The notes under the pieces: generated by a model
What the model was told of the DNA's origin: nothing
The model's database searches: none
What the model saw: only the letters and a program-made list of their open reading frames with translations
Source: Salinimicrobium sp049680855
GTDB lineage: Bacteria > Bacteroidota > Bacteroidia > Flavobacteriales > Flavobacteriaceae
NCBI RefSeq assembly: GCF_049680855.1
Contig: NZ_JBMPGS010000001.1
Coordinates: forward strand, 868,001-932,000
DNA length: 64,000 nt
Direction of reading: 5' to 3'
Made by a program: the position numbers and the translations under genes
Part shown: piece after piece, positions 25,148-33,137 of the stretch
How the letters are laid out: every line of letters starts with the position of its first letter
Numbering within the stretch: position 1 is the stretch's first letter

Positions 25148-26512
25148 TTAAAAAACTTCTCCCAGCTCTTGTTGCTTAGCGCTCCGGGTCTTCCCCAGAC
25201 TAAGCACAAGCACACCGGCTATGGCTGCTACAAGTGAAGCAAGCAGGATACTTATTTTCGCTACCTGAACAAGGTTTTCATCTGCAAATGCCAGGTTCGT
25301 GATAAACAGGGACATGGTGAACCCGATACCGGCTATCAGCCCGACTCCTACAATATGTTTCCAGCGGAGGCCTACCGGCAGGCGGGCAAAGCCCAGTTTA
25401 GCACCTAAATAGGAGAAGGCGGTAATGCCGCATACTTTCCCCAGCACCAATCCTGTTAAAATTCCGAGACCCAAAGGACTTGATAGTACTTCTGAAATTC
25501 CAAGACTGAGTTCTACTCCTGCATTGGCCAACGCAAAGACCGGAATGATAAAGAAGGCATTGAAACCGGTAAGCGCATTTTCCAGCCGCAGCAGGGGAGG
25601 GTGGGTGTGCTTCGTGTCATTTCGAATTGTTTCCAGAATATTCTGTTGCTTCTTATCAGTGAGCAGATGGGTGTTTACCAGGTCAATTTTTTCCAACTCC
25701 TGCACATGGGACTTTGTCCGTTGTTGAAAATCCCCACTTTCTAATTTCGGTTTAATGGGAATGGTAAGGGAAAACAGCACCCCGGCCAGGGTGGGATGTA
25801 TTCCGGAGTCAAGGAAAGCCAGCCATAATACAATTCCCAGTAAAATATACAAAGACAGGTGTTTTATCCCTGTCTTGTTCAATATGGCCAGTATTAGCAG
25901 AGCCCCTCCTGCAATCAGCAGGTTCATCCAGGCTATTTGACTGCTGTAAAAAATGGCAATGACCAGAATCGCACCGATATCATCGGCAATGGCCAAAGCT
26001 ACCAGAAATATCTTTAACTGCACAGGCACCCGCTTTCCTAAGAGACCCAGTATTCCAAGGGAATAGGCAATATCGGTAGCCATGGGAATACCCCAGCCTT
26101 TGGCTGTAGGCATGTTAAGGTTGAATAGGAAAAAAAGTAAAGCCGGTACGAGCATGCCACCCAGGGCAGCAAATATAGGCATGGAAGCTTTTTTGAAATT
26201 AGACAACTCTCCTACCATTACTTCTCTTTTCAATTCGAGACCGGCCACCAGAAAGAAGATTACCATCAGGCCGTCGTTGATCCATTCTTCCACCGAAAGG
26301 GAAATTTCCAGGTGCTCCGATGCCCCTATAACAATTTCATCAGTCAGGTAATGGTGGTATATATCGGCCACACCGGTATTGGCCAATACCAAAGCGACCA
26401 AAGTAGCAAAAATGAGCAGAAGGCCGCCTGCGGTTTCCCGGTCAAGGAATTTTCGGCCAGTTTCCTTCATGTAGCTTATAGGGGTAGATTCCTTTTTTAC
26501 TTCTCTATCCAT
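25148..26512 (-). CDS. nhaA: Na+/H+ antiporter NhaA
   Basis: The 454-aa protein has the NhaA hallmarks. PMATDIAYSLGILGLLG carries the Asp equivalent to E. coli D133, and ALAIADDIGAILVIAIFY carries the ion-binding Asp pair (D163/D164 equivalents). Twelve helices are expected. The protein is longer than E. coli NhaA (388 aa), mainly by a hydrophilic loop (about residues 255-300) before the last helices. It exports Na+ or Li+ for H+. Its start overlaps the STAS-like gene upstream by 16 bp, implying coupling. Confidence 0.95.
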   Translation of the reverse strand: MDREVKKESTPISYMKETGRKFLDRETAGGLLLIFATLVALVLANTGVADIYHHYLTDEIVIGASEHLEISLSVEEWINDGLMVIFFLVAGLELKREVMVGELSNFKKASMPIFAALGGMLVPALLFFLFNLNMPTAKGWGIPMATDIAYSLGILGLLGKRVPVQLKIFLVALAIADDIGAILVIAIFYSSQIAWMNLLIAGGALLILAILNKTGIKHLSLYILLGIVLWLAFLDSGIHPTLAGVLFSLTIPIKPKLESGDFQQRTKSHVQELEKIDLVNTHLLTDKKQQNILETIRNDTKHTHPPLLRLENALTGFNAFFIIPVFALANAGVELSLGISEVLSSPLGLGILTGLVLGKVCGITAFSYLGAKLGFARLPVGLRWKHIVGVGLIAGIGFTMSLFITNLAFADENLVQVAKISILLASLVAAIAGVLVLSLGKTRSAKQQELGEVF

Positions 26513-26853
26513 TTTTGTCCTTCGCTTGCATGGTTTATTTCAAAAAATTTTACTTCGGCAGAGGTAAAAGGTTTCATCAAATCCGTCATCCAATCTTCCC
26601 ATTTTTCATCCCCTACCATGGCCACTTTTTCAAATTTGTTGGCATGTTGGACATCGAATTTCAAATCTTCCCAAAAGGCTTTTGGTTTCCATCCTTCAAA
26701 ACCCTCCATTTCAAAATACCAGCGAATTTTTTTATGTTTCTCCACTATGTTGTTCAGCAGGGGCAATAGCTTATCGTAATCGGCTTCAGTCAAATTTCCT
26801 GTTGCCCTTGTGGCTATTAAATTCCCTTCTGTTTGTCCCAATATTTGTAGCAT
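26497..26853 (-). CDS. STAS/SEC14-like (SpoIIAA-like) protein
   Basis: This 118-aa protein is a paralogue of the one at 24568-24933 (NLIATRATGNLTEADYDKLLPLLNNI, WYFEMEGFEGWKPKAFWEDLKFD, AMVGDEKWEDW). Its 3' end overlaps the nhaA start by 16 bp. The repeated pairing with the antiporter suggests a regulatory or membrane-associated helper, but this is inference only. Confidence 0.82.
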   Translation of the reverse strand: MLQILGQTEGNLIATRATGNLTEADYDKLLPLLNNIVEKHKKIRWYFEMEGFEGWKPKAFWEDLKFDVQHANKFEKVAMVGDEKWEDWMTDLMKPFTSAEVKFFEINHASEGQKWIEK

Positions 26854-26901
26854 AACTCCTCTTTTAATTATTATTTAATTTATTCCTTTTTACAACATTA
26901 G

Positions 26902-27561
26902 TTACCTTATTAGGGGGTTTCTAAGCTCCTGAATTGCCCTAAGGGGATCATTGGAATTGAAAATACTACTTCCTGCTATAACAGCATCAGCTCCTGAATT
27001 CAAAATTTCCTTCACGTTATTCCTGTTAACCCCTCCATCTACTTCAATAAAGGCCTTTGCATCTTTTCTTTGTATCAATTGCTTTAATTCCTTTATTTTT
27101 TCCAGTGTATCGGGAATAAAATCTTGTCCGCCAAAACCCGGATTTACAGCCATTAGGCAAACTGTATCTAAATCTTTGATGACGTATTCCAGGCTTCCTA
27201 AAGAGGTATGCGGATTTAAAGCTACCCCTGCTTTACAACCTAGGTTTTTTATTTGTTGCACCACGCTGTGCAAATGAAGGCAGGCCTCGGCGTGCACCGT
27301 AATTTGCTCCCCATATTTAGAAAAAACTTCCAAATACCTTTCAGGTTGAGCAATCATTAAGTGCAACTCGACCGGTTTCTTGTTGTGCTTATGAATAGCT
27401 TGTAAAACAGGGGTTCCGAAGGAGATATTGGGAACAAACATACCGTCCATTACATCCACATGCAGCCAGTCTGCTTCACTTCTATTAATAGTTTCGAGGG
27501 TTTTGCCCAGGTGGGCAAAATCTGTCGAAAGAATGGAAGGGGCAACCATGAGATTTTTCAT
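26902..27561 (-). CDS. rpe: Ribulose-phosphate 3-epimerase
   Basis: The 219-aa TIM-barrel protein has the family signatures: APSILSTDFAHLG, the metal/catalytic region HVDVMDGMFVPNISFG, HLMI, VNPGFGGQDFIP and VDGGVNRNN. It interconverts ribulose-5-phosphate and xylulose-5-phosphate in the pentose phosphate pathway. Its place in a stress island rather than beside pentose genes suggests a second copy; the chromosome usually has one. A link to the phosphorylase at the right edge of the window is possible. Confidence 0.94.
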   Translation of the reverse strand: MKNLMVAPSILSTDFAHLGKTLETINRSEADWLHVDVMDGMFVPNISFGTPVLQAIHKHNKKPVELHLMIAQPERYLEVFSKYGEQITVHAEACLHLHSVVQQIKNLGCKAGVALNPHTSLGSLEYVIKDLDTVCLMAVNPGFGGQDFIPDTLEKIKELKQLIQRKDAKAFIEVDGGVNRNNVKEILNSGADAVIAGSSIFNSNDPLRAIQELRNPLIR

Positions 27562-27633
27562 ATCAACTATATTTTATCGGCTAGTTCAAAATTCAAACTA
27601 AAACCCTTACACACTAAATCTACCTGAAGAAAA

Positions 27634-28086
27634 TTATAAAACAGGTTCCAACACAATCTCTGTTATTACAGAGTTAGAGATAAAACACTCAGCATGTGCT
27701 TTATGGTGCATTTTTTTCATTTCTTCTTCATCAGGTATATGTTCCCCCGAGAATTCTACTTTGGGCCGTAAAAAAACCCTGGTCACAGCCTGTTTACCAT
27801 CCTTGTTTTTCTCAACCACAGCAACGGTTTCATCTTTGTAACTCTTTATAATATACTTTTTAAAGGAGGCAATAGCCAGAAAAGTCAATAAGTGGCAGCT
27901 GGAGAGGGAAGCAGCGAAGGCTTCTTCAGGATTGACAAATTCAGCTTTCCCCAAATACTCTGGAGCTGCAGATGCAGTAATTTGCGAGCCTCCTCCAAAG
28001 ATCCATTGATGGGTACGTGTATAATTCTTATAGGAGAAATCCTCGGAATCGGATTTCCATTCTAGTTTAACTTTAAATTCTGACAT
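27634..28086 (-). CDS. OsmC family peroxiredoxin-like protein
   Basis: The 150-aa protein matches OsmC/Ohr. The first redox Cys is in AASLSSCHLLTFLAI (about residue 62) and the second in KAHAECFISNSVI (about 133). OsmC proteins reduce organic hydroperoxides using the Cys pair as a dithiol. The start overlaps the end of the P-type ATPase gene by 14 bp, so the two are coupled. Ohr-type versus OsmC-type cannot be separated confidently from motifs alone. Confidence 0.88.
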   Translation of the reverse strand: MSEFKVKLEWKSDSEDFSYKNYTRTHQWIFGGGSQITASAAPEYLGKAEFVNPEEAFAASLSSCHLLTFLAIASFKKYIIKSYKDETVAVVEKNKDGKQAVTRVFLRPKVEFSGEHIPDEEEMKKMHHKAHAECFISNSVITEIVLEPVL

Positions 28087-30625
28087 TATTTTCTTGTTTT
28101 AATTCATGAATTTGTTTTATACGGCCTCCGGGAAAGGCAGTTTTCTTATTGTTATAAGCTAATAATCTCAAAGCATTGCCCACTACCAATAATGTAGAAC
28201 CTTCGTGAACCAGTACTGCTATACCAATGTTGGCAAACCCGAAGATAGTGGCCGGAATTAATAAAGCTACAATCCCCAGGCTTACCCAAAGGTTTTGTTT
28301 GATGATGCTTTTGGCTTTCCGGCTCAAACCTATTGCAAAGGGCAGCGTTTCCAGTTTATCGGCCATCAGGGCTATATCGGCGGTTTCCAGAGCTACATCA
28401 GATCCTGCTGCCCCCATTGCAATACCCACGGTACTATGTGCCATAGCGGGAGCATCATTCACTCCATCGCCCACCATGGCTACTTTGTCCTCCTGTTTCT
28501 TTAATTTTTTAATAGCATCTACCTTTTCCTCGGGAAGCAGGCTTCCCCAGGCATCGGTAAGGCCAATTTCTTTGGCCACCGCATCAGCCACTTTTTGGTT
28601 ATCCCCGGTGAGCATGATCATACGTTTAATACCGATTTTTTTAAGCTCCTCCAAGGTGGCTTTAGCTTCTTCCCGTGGAGTGTCCATAAGGGAAATAATT
28701 CCAATATACTCCTCATTCCTGCGTATCAACATTGTCGTGTTCCCTGCGGCTTCCTGTTCCCTTACTTTTTCAACGATTTCTTCTGAAGGCTTTTGATCAT
28801 CGAGGGCTTCAAAGAGCTCAAGATTCCCCATATACACCTTATCTTCCCCGAGGCTGGCTTTTATACCTTTTCCTAAAACAGCTTCCATATTACTTGCTTC
28901 CGGAAATTGTGCATTTCCCAGGCGTTCTTTGCCGTCCCGTACCACTGCTTTTGCAAGGGGGTGGTTGCTTAAAGCCTCTACAGCTACAGCTGTTTTTAGC
29001 AGTTCCTCTTCACTTACGTCCGTTAAAGTGATAACTTTGGTGAGCTTTGGTTTGCCTTCAGTAAGGGTACCGGTTTTGTCAAAAGCAATAGCGGTGAGCA
29101 CGCCAAGGTCTTCCAGGGGCCGCCCTCCCTTTACCAGAACACCACCCCTGGCTGCACGAGCCACTCCGCTAAGTACAGCACTGGGTGTGGAAATGGCCAG
29201 GGCACAGGGACTGGCAGCCACTAAAACTGCCATAGCCCTGTAGAAACTCTCACTAAAAGGTTCATCAATGACCAGAAAGGCGAAATTCAGCAAAACCACC
29301 AGGGCCAAAACCGATGGCACAAAATATTTTTCAAACTTATCAGTCAATAATTGGGTAGGTGATTTCTGTGTCTGGGCTTCATTCACTAATGTCACCAGTC
29401 TTGACAGTGTAGAATCCTGAGAGGTTTTTATCACCTTTACTTCCAGGGTACTATTGCCGTTGATGGTTCCCGCAAAAACCCGATGTTCTTCTTTTATTTC
29501 GCTTTCTTTTGAATAGTCCCTGTCAGGATCGGGTACGGGGGACTTATCCACAGGGACGCTCTCACCGGTGATGGGTGCCTGGTTCACACTACTATTGCCA
29601 TTAACAACAACACCATCGGCAGAAATTTTGGTGTTGGATCTCACTACAACAATATCACCTATCTGAAGCTCTTCTATTTTTACTTCCTGCGTCTTTCCAT
29701 CTCGTTTTATCAGAGCAGTTTTAGGTGCAAGGTCTGCTAAAGCTGCAATAGATTTTCGCGCCTTGTTCATGGCGTAATTTTCCAGTGCATGGCCCAGGCT
29801 AAATAGGAAGAGGAGCAAAGCCCCTTCTGCCCATTCTCCCAGAATGGCTGCCCCGATGGCCGCGACCAGCATAAGGAAATCAATTTCGAAACCTCCTTTG
29901 GCAACCGTTTCAATGGCTTCTTTTGCCGTGTAATAGCCCCCAAAGAAATAGGCGCCTATGTACAAGGCCAAACTTGCCCATTCGGGCACAGTTTCCAGGT
30001 AGGAAAGGCCAAAACCGGTGCCCAATAACACCCCGCAAATAATGGAAAAGTACATCTCAGTATTTTTTCCTAAAATACCCCCGTGGTCATGAGCGTGGCC
30101 TTCATCTTTAAGCTCTGCCTCTTTGTTGGAATGTTTATGGGTTTCAGCCGTTTCAGGAGGCACTTTTTTATTCTTTTTGGCAGTCTTGATTTTCAGGCCT
30201 TCGTTCCTCAGGATTTGACGAAAATCTTCTTCATCAGTTTTAGCCTTTATGAATTCCAGCCTTACGATTCCCGATTCGGATACCGAGGCTTCCATTATCT
30301 CCTCCAATCCTCTCAGGGCATTTTGAATTTTCCTCGCATGCCTTGCATGTCGTATTCCCTCAACCTCCAACAGGGTATGTCCAAATTCATTGGTCAATGA
30401 TGCCCCTGCCTGTTTTGCGAGTTTTGTAATATGGGCAATGGAAATAATGTCGGGATCGTAATGAAAACAAAGCTGAGGGGTATCATCCTCTTTTTCAGAA
30501 ACAATATGCACCTTTTCAATACCTTCCCTGTTTTGCAGGTGATCCATTAGCCTCTGCACACATTGATCGTTCTCATCGGGAACTTCCGGCAGGAGTATTG
30601 GCAGTTTTACTTGCGTTTTTTTCAT
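28073..30625 (-). CDS. P1B-4-type heavy-metal translocating ATPase
   Basis: The 850-aa P-type ATPase has TGES (near 352), the SPC transmembrane motif (AASPCALAIS, near 471), DKTGT (near 515), the HP loop motif (LSNHPLAK, near 553), GDGVND (near 720) and HEGST in the last helix (near 807). SPC together with HEGST is the P1B-4 signature, associated with Co2+/Fe2+/Zn2+ export. The N-terminus holds two degenerate HMA-like repeats without CxxC and a His-rich linker (HKHSNKEAELKDEGHAHDH). It likely exports excess iron, cobalt or zinc. Confidence 0.92.
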   Translation of the reverse strand: MKKTQVKLPILLPEVPDENDQCVQRLMDHLQNREGIEKVHIVSEKEDDTPQLCFHYDPDIISIAHITKLAKQAGASLTNEFGHTLLEVEGIRHARHARKIQNALRGLEEIMEASVSESGIVRLEFIKAKTDEEDFRQILRNEGLKIKTAKKNKKVPPETAETHKHSNKEAELKDEGHAHDHGGILGKNTEMYFSIICGVLLGTGFGLSYLETVPEWASLALYIGAYFFGGYYTAKEAIETVAKGGFEIDFLMLVAAIGAAILGEWAEGALLLFLFSLGHALENYAMNKARKSIAALADLAPKTALIKRDGKTQEVKIEELQIGDIVVVRSNTKISADGVVVNGNSSVNQAPITGESVPVDKSPVPDPDRDYSKESEIKEEHRVFAGTINGNSTLEVKVIKTSQDSTLSRLVTLVNEAQTQKSPTQLLTDKFEKYFVPSVLALVVLLNFAFLVIDEPFSESFYRAMAVLVAASPCALAISTPSAVLSGVARAARGGVLVKGGRPLEDLGVLTAIAFDKTGTLTEGKPKLTKVITLTDVSEEELLKTAVAVEALSNHPLAKAVVRDGKERLGNAQFPEASNMEAVLGKGIKASLGEDKVYMGNLELFEALDDQKPSEEIVEKVREQEAAGNTTMLIRRNEEYIGIISLMDTPREEAKATLEELKKIGIKRMIMLTGDNQKVADAVAKEIGLTDAWGSLLPEEKVDAIKKLKKQEDKVAMVGDGVNDAPAMAHSTVGIAMGAAGSDVALETADIALMADKLETLPFAIGLSRKAKSIIKQNLWVSLGIVALLIPATIFGFANIGIAVLVHEGSTLLVVGNALRLLAYNNKKTAFPGGRIKQIHELKQENNVRI

Positions 30626-30709
30626 TTTTTCTATCGGTTTTTCGATTCTTGTCCGGTAAACTCTCGCTGAAATCTTTAAATTGGCGATGATCTTTTAATT
30701 AATGCGCCT

Positions 30710-30994
30710 TCACCTCCTTGAACTTCTACTTTGTTTTTTAAGTTTAAATATCCTTTTTCTTACAGCGACCATGAAAGCAAGAGCTATCCCCAGCAATGCA
30801 AAAAGAAGGTTCATCAAGATTTGATTTTTATCACTAAAATTGAATATTTCCTGGTAACTCTCAGGGAGGTACTTCCACCAATTTTCATCTCCCTGTAAAT
30901 AATTCATTTGTAGGGAAAGAACCAGCGGTTGCATGATCAATATTCCAAAGACCACACCTGTTAGAATCGCTATAAAAATTTTTCGCCTCCTCAT
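30710..30994 (-). CDS. Two-helix membrane protein, unknown
   Basis: The 94-aa protein has an N-terminal helix (about residues 7-30), a polar middle (GDENWWKYLPESYQEIF), a second helix (about 60-80) and a basic tail. I do not recognise a family. It lies just upstream of the P1B-4 ATPase on the same strand. Its 5' flank is the scar of a truncated CDF gene (31020-31139), so its original promoter context may have been lost. Confidence 0.6.
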   Translation of the reverse strand: MRRRKIFIAILTGVVFGILIMQPLVLSLQMNYLQGDENWWKYLPESYQEIFNFSDKNQILMNLLFALLGIALAFMVAVRKRIFKLKKQSRSSRR

Positions 30995-31019
30995 AATTTC
31001 TTGTCTTTTTTTCAGGTTC

Positions 31020-31139
31020 CCCTAAAGAAAGGCAATCGGCAAAATCATGCAGTGAACCAGCCATTATGGCAATACTGCCCGAAAGAAAACCACCAATCAA
31101 TTCGACTACCGTAAAGGTCAGGTTGAGAAAAAAGGCGGT
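31020..31139 (-). pseudogene. N-terminal fragment of a CzcD-like CDF transporter
   Basis: The minus strand reads RTAFFLNLTFTVVELIGGFL, then SGSIAIMAGSLHDFADCLSLG, which is helices 1-2 of a CzcD-type cation diffusion facilitator including the HDFAD metal site. Sequence identity stops at both ends. Upstream it meets a ZIP fragment in another frame at about 31145; downstream it runs into unrelated sequence. It is a deletion remnant. Confidence 0.7.
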
Positions 31140-31149
31140 TCTGGTATAG

Positions 31150-31257
31150 ATTAACGGTTTTGCCCGAAACATTTATAAATTCTGCCAACATACCTCCGCC
31201 AAAATTTCCTAAGGCAGGCATGGCTGCAAACAATAGAACAGTCAAAAAATCATTCAT
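31150..31257 (-). pseudogene. N-terminal fragment of a ZIP family metal transporter
   Basis: From ATG 31257 the minus strand encodes MNDFLTVLLFAAMPALGNFGGG, then MLAEFINVSGKTVN, the usual first 36 residues of a bacterial ZIP transporter. It then switches abruptly to the CDF fragment in a different frame. Both parent genes are lost apart from these pieces, so this is a junction of at least one deletion. Confidence 0.7.
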
Positions 31258-31441
31258 AGATCATTTCTTCTTTTCAGTTATAAGTTACAACTTTCCTTAT
31301 GGCATCTATATGTCTCCTTTATTACTTCCTGTATTTTTAATTTCGAGCTACAAAAAATTATGCCTGAAAAGGAAATCCCATTAGTAAGACAAACAGTTAG
31401 AACTTCCTTTACAGGACTTATTTTATTGTTGTTGCTCCCCG

Positions 31442-31777
31442 TCAATCAAATTTCTTTATGGATTTTCCCGTCTTTATTTGAAACGCATCTTCAATATCTG
31501 AAACATAAATAATTCCGTCGCCAGGATCCGTTGTCTTTCCATTTTCGACTATGATGTCTATTGCTTTTCGTGCTTCTTCATTTTGGCACACCAGTTCCAG
31601 TTTCACTACGGGACTATCTGTAATGCGAAAATCAAGGGAGGGGCTGGCACCTTTGGCTTTGAATGCACCGGTCCCTTCCCCTTGCGAAAGGGTCATGCTA
31701 TTAAAGCCACTATCACTAAGGGCTTCAACTACTTTTTGTACTCTTTTTGGTTTTATAAATGCTTTTATTTCTTTCAT
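31442..31777 (-). CDS. PII-like signalling protein (metal-efflux associated)
   Basis: The 111-aa protein has the GlnB/GlnK-like ferredoxin fold: MKEIKAFIKPKRVQKVVEAL, QGEGTGAFKAKGA in the T-loop position, and a C-terminal GDGIIYVSDIEDAFQIKTG. The T-loop lacks the uridylylated Tyr of true GlnB. It lies 88 bp beyond the Czc-type efflux operon. A divergent PII group (PII-NG) linked to heavy-metal RND pumps is known, and this fits it. A paralogue of equal length is at 60268-60603. Confidence 0.85.
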   Translation of the reverse strand: MKEIKAFIKPKRVQKVVEALSDSGFNSMTLSQGEGTGAFKAKGASPSLDFRITDSPVVKLELVCQNEEARKAIDIIVENGKTTDPGDGIIYVSDIEDAFQIKTGKSIKKFD

Positions 31778-31865
31778 CGCTATAGTTTGTATTAAGGATG
31801 AACCCTCTGGGTTAACTAATTAAGACAAACATTATACAGAGAGCCCATCCATTTAAGTTTTTAAT

Positions 31866-33107
31866 TTAATGACCGTGAGAAGTCTGGCTCTTCTTCATTT
31901 CTGCTATCAAATAATAAGCATTGTTCCACGCCACCTTTGCACCTTCAGGTAAAGGTTGCAATAATTTAATTTCCACCCATCCTTCATTTTCTTCTCCTGT
32001 CACCACTTCCACCGGCTTAAAAGACCACTCGGTTTCCCCGTCCTCCTCGTGCTCTTCAGCAATAAAGATGTAGGATTTGTCTTCTTCCTCAATAATTGCT
32101 TCTTTCGGTAAGGCTGTTACTTCTGTTCCTGTGCCCGTAACGATCCTGCCGTTGATGTACATGCCCGGTACCAGGTTTTCTGAATCTTCCTGTATCTCTG
32201 CATGCACGTGGACAGCCCTGGGATTCTGTTCAAATTTCTTGCCGATAGAATAAATTTCAGCAGTATAAGTCTGGCCGGGCACTGATTCCATTTGTAACAG
32301 GACCTTTTGTCCCTCCTTGACTTTATATACATCTTTGGCAAAGACCATTAAATCTGCATGCACATGTTCGGCGTTGATCACTTCGAATAGCTCGGTTTGG
32401 GGATCAACATATTGTCCTACCTGCACACTTACATCTTCAATGCTCCCTTTTATTGGACTGACTACAGGAACATTCTCGACAATATTTCCTTCTCGTATGC
32501 CAGCAACATTAAGGTTTAACTGCCTGAGCTGTGATTCAAACCCTTGAACCTCTGCCTGCACAACACGATAATCGGCCTGTGCCTGTTGAAAAAGTTTGCC
32601 TGAACCTACTTCTTGTTCATAAAGCCTTTGTTGACGATTAAATTCTTGCTCCAGGTTCTGCAAACGGCTGTAAGCTGTCATATAATCGGTTTGTAACCTG
32701 GTGAGGTTAGGATGGGATAGATATGCCAGTACCTTACCTTTGCTTACTTGATCCCCCTCAATGACCTCAATAGAAGTTATATTGGCTCCTATAAAAGCAG
32801 TTACTGTAGCTTCATATTGTGGTGGGACTTCCAGTTGTCCGGTAGCTTCTACTATATCGGAAATGGGCCTTGTGGGCAGGGTGTCCACTTTTATTTCCAA
32901 ACTGTTGAACTTGAGACTGGAAAGATGCACTTCACCCATTCCTCCTCCTTCTTCTCCTTCTTCATGACCTCCTTCTTCTTCTGCAGAATGTTCTTCCTGA
33001 GCTTCAGGGGACGCTTCTTCCGTACCTTTGCCTTCTCCGCCATTGCAGGCTGAAAGAAAGCTTACCGTAATGAGCAATGTGAACAGTTTTATAATGTGCT
33101 TTTTCAT
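31866..33107 (-). CDS. RND efflux periplasmic adaptor (CzcB-like)
   Basis: The 413-aa lipoprotein has a signal peptide with the lipobox LSAC (Cys about 21) and an acidic/His segment (EEHSAEEEGGHEEGEEGGG). It then has the adaptor fold: a biotinyl-lipoyl-like region, a long helical hairpin (SRLQNLEQEFNRQQRLYEQE), and beta-barrel and membrane-proximal domains. It bridges the RND pump to the outer-membrane channel. It ends in a His/Ser tip (KKSQTSHGH). It follows the RND-TolC fusion gene by 30 bp in the same operon. Confidence 0.92.
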   Translation of the reverse strand: MKKHIIKLFTLLITVSFLSACNGGEGKGTEEASPEAQEEHSAEEEGGHEEGEEGGGMGEVHLSSLKFNSLEIKVDTLPTRPISDIVEATGQLEVPPQYEATVTAFIGANITSIEVIEGDQVSKGKVLAYLSHPNLTRLQTDYMTAYSRLQNLEQEFNRQQRLYEQEVGSGKLFQQAQADYRVVQAEVQGFESQLRQLNLNVAGIREGNIVENVPVVSPIKGSIEDVSVQVGQYVDPQTELFEVINAEHVHADLMVFAKDVYKVKEGQKVLLQMESVPGQTYTAEIYSIGKKFEQNPRAVHVHAEIQEDSENLVPGMYINGRIVTGTGTEVTALPKEAIIEEEDKSYIFIAEEHEEDGETEWSFKPVEVVTGEENEGWVEIKLLQPLPEGAKVAWNNAYYLIAEMKKSQTSHGH

Positions 33108-33137
33108 TTTTATATCTTTGTCTATTAATTAATTATC

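Noticed and set aside
28227..28796. Plus-strand 189-codon frame inside the P1B-4 ATPase gene
   Set aside because: It is a long antisense frame, but its Ser/Ala/Ile-rich composition is the mirror of the ATPase codons; not a gene.
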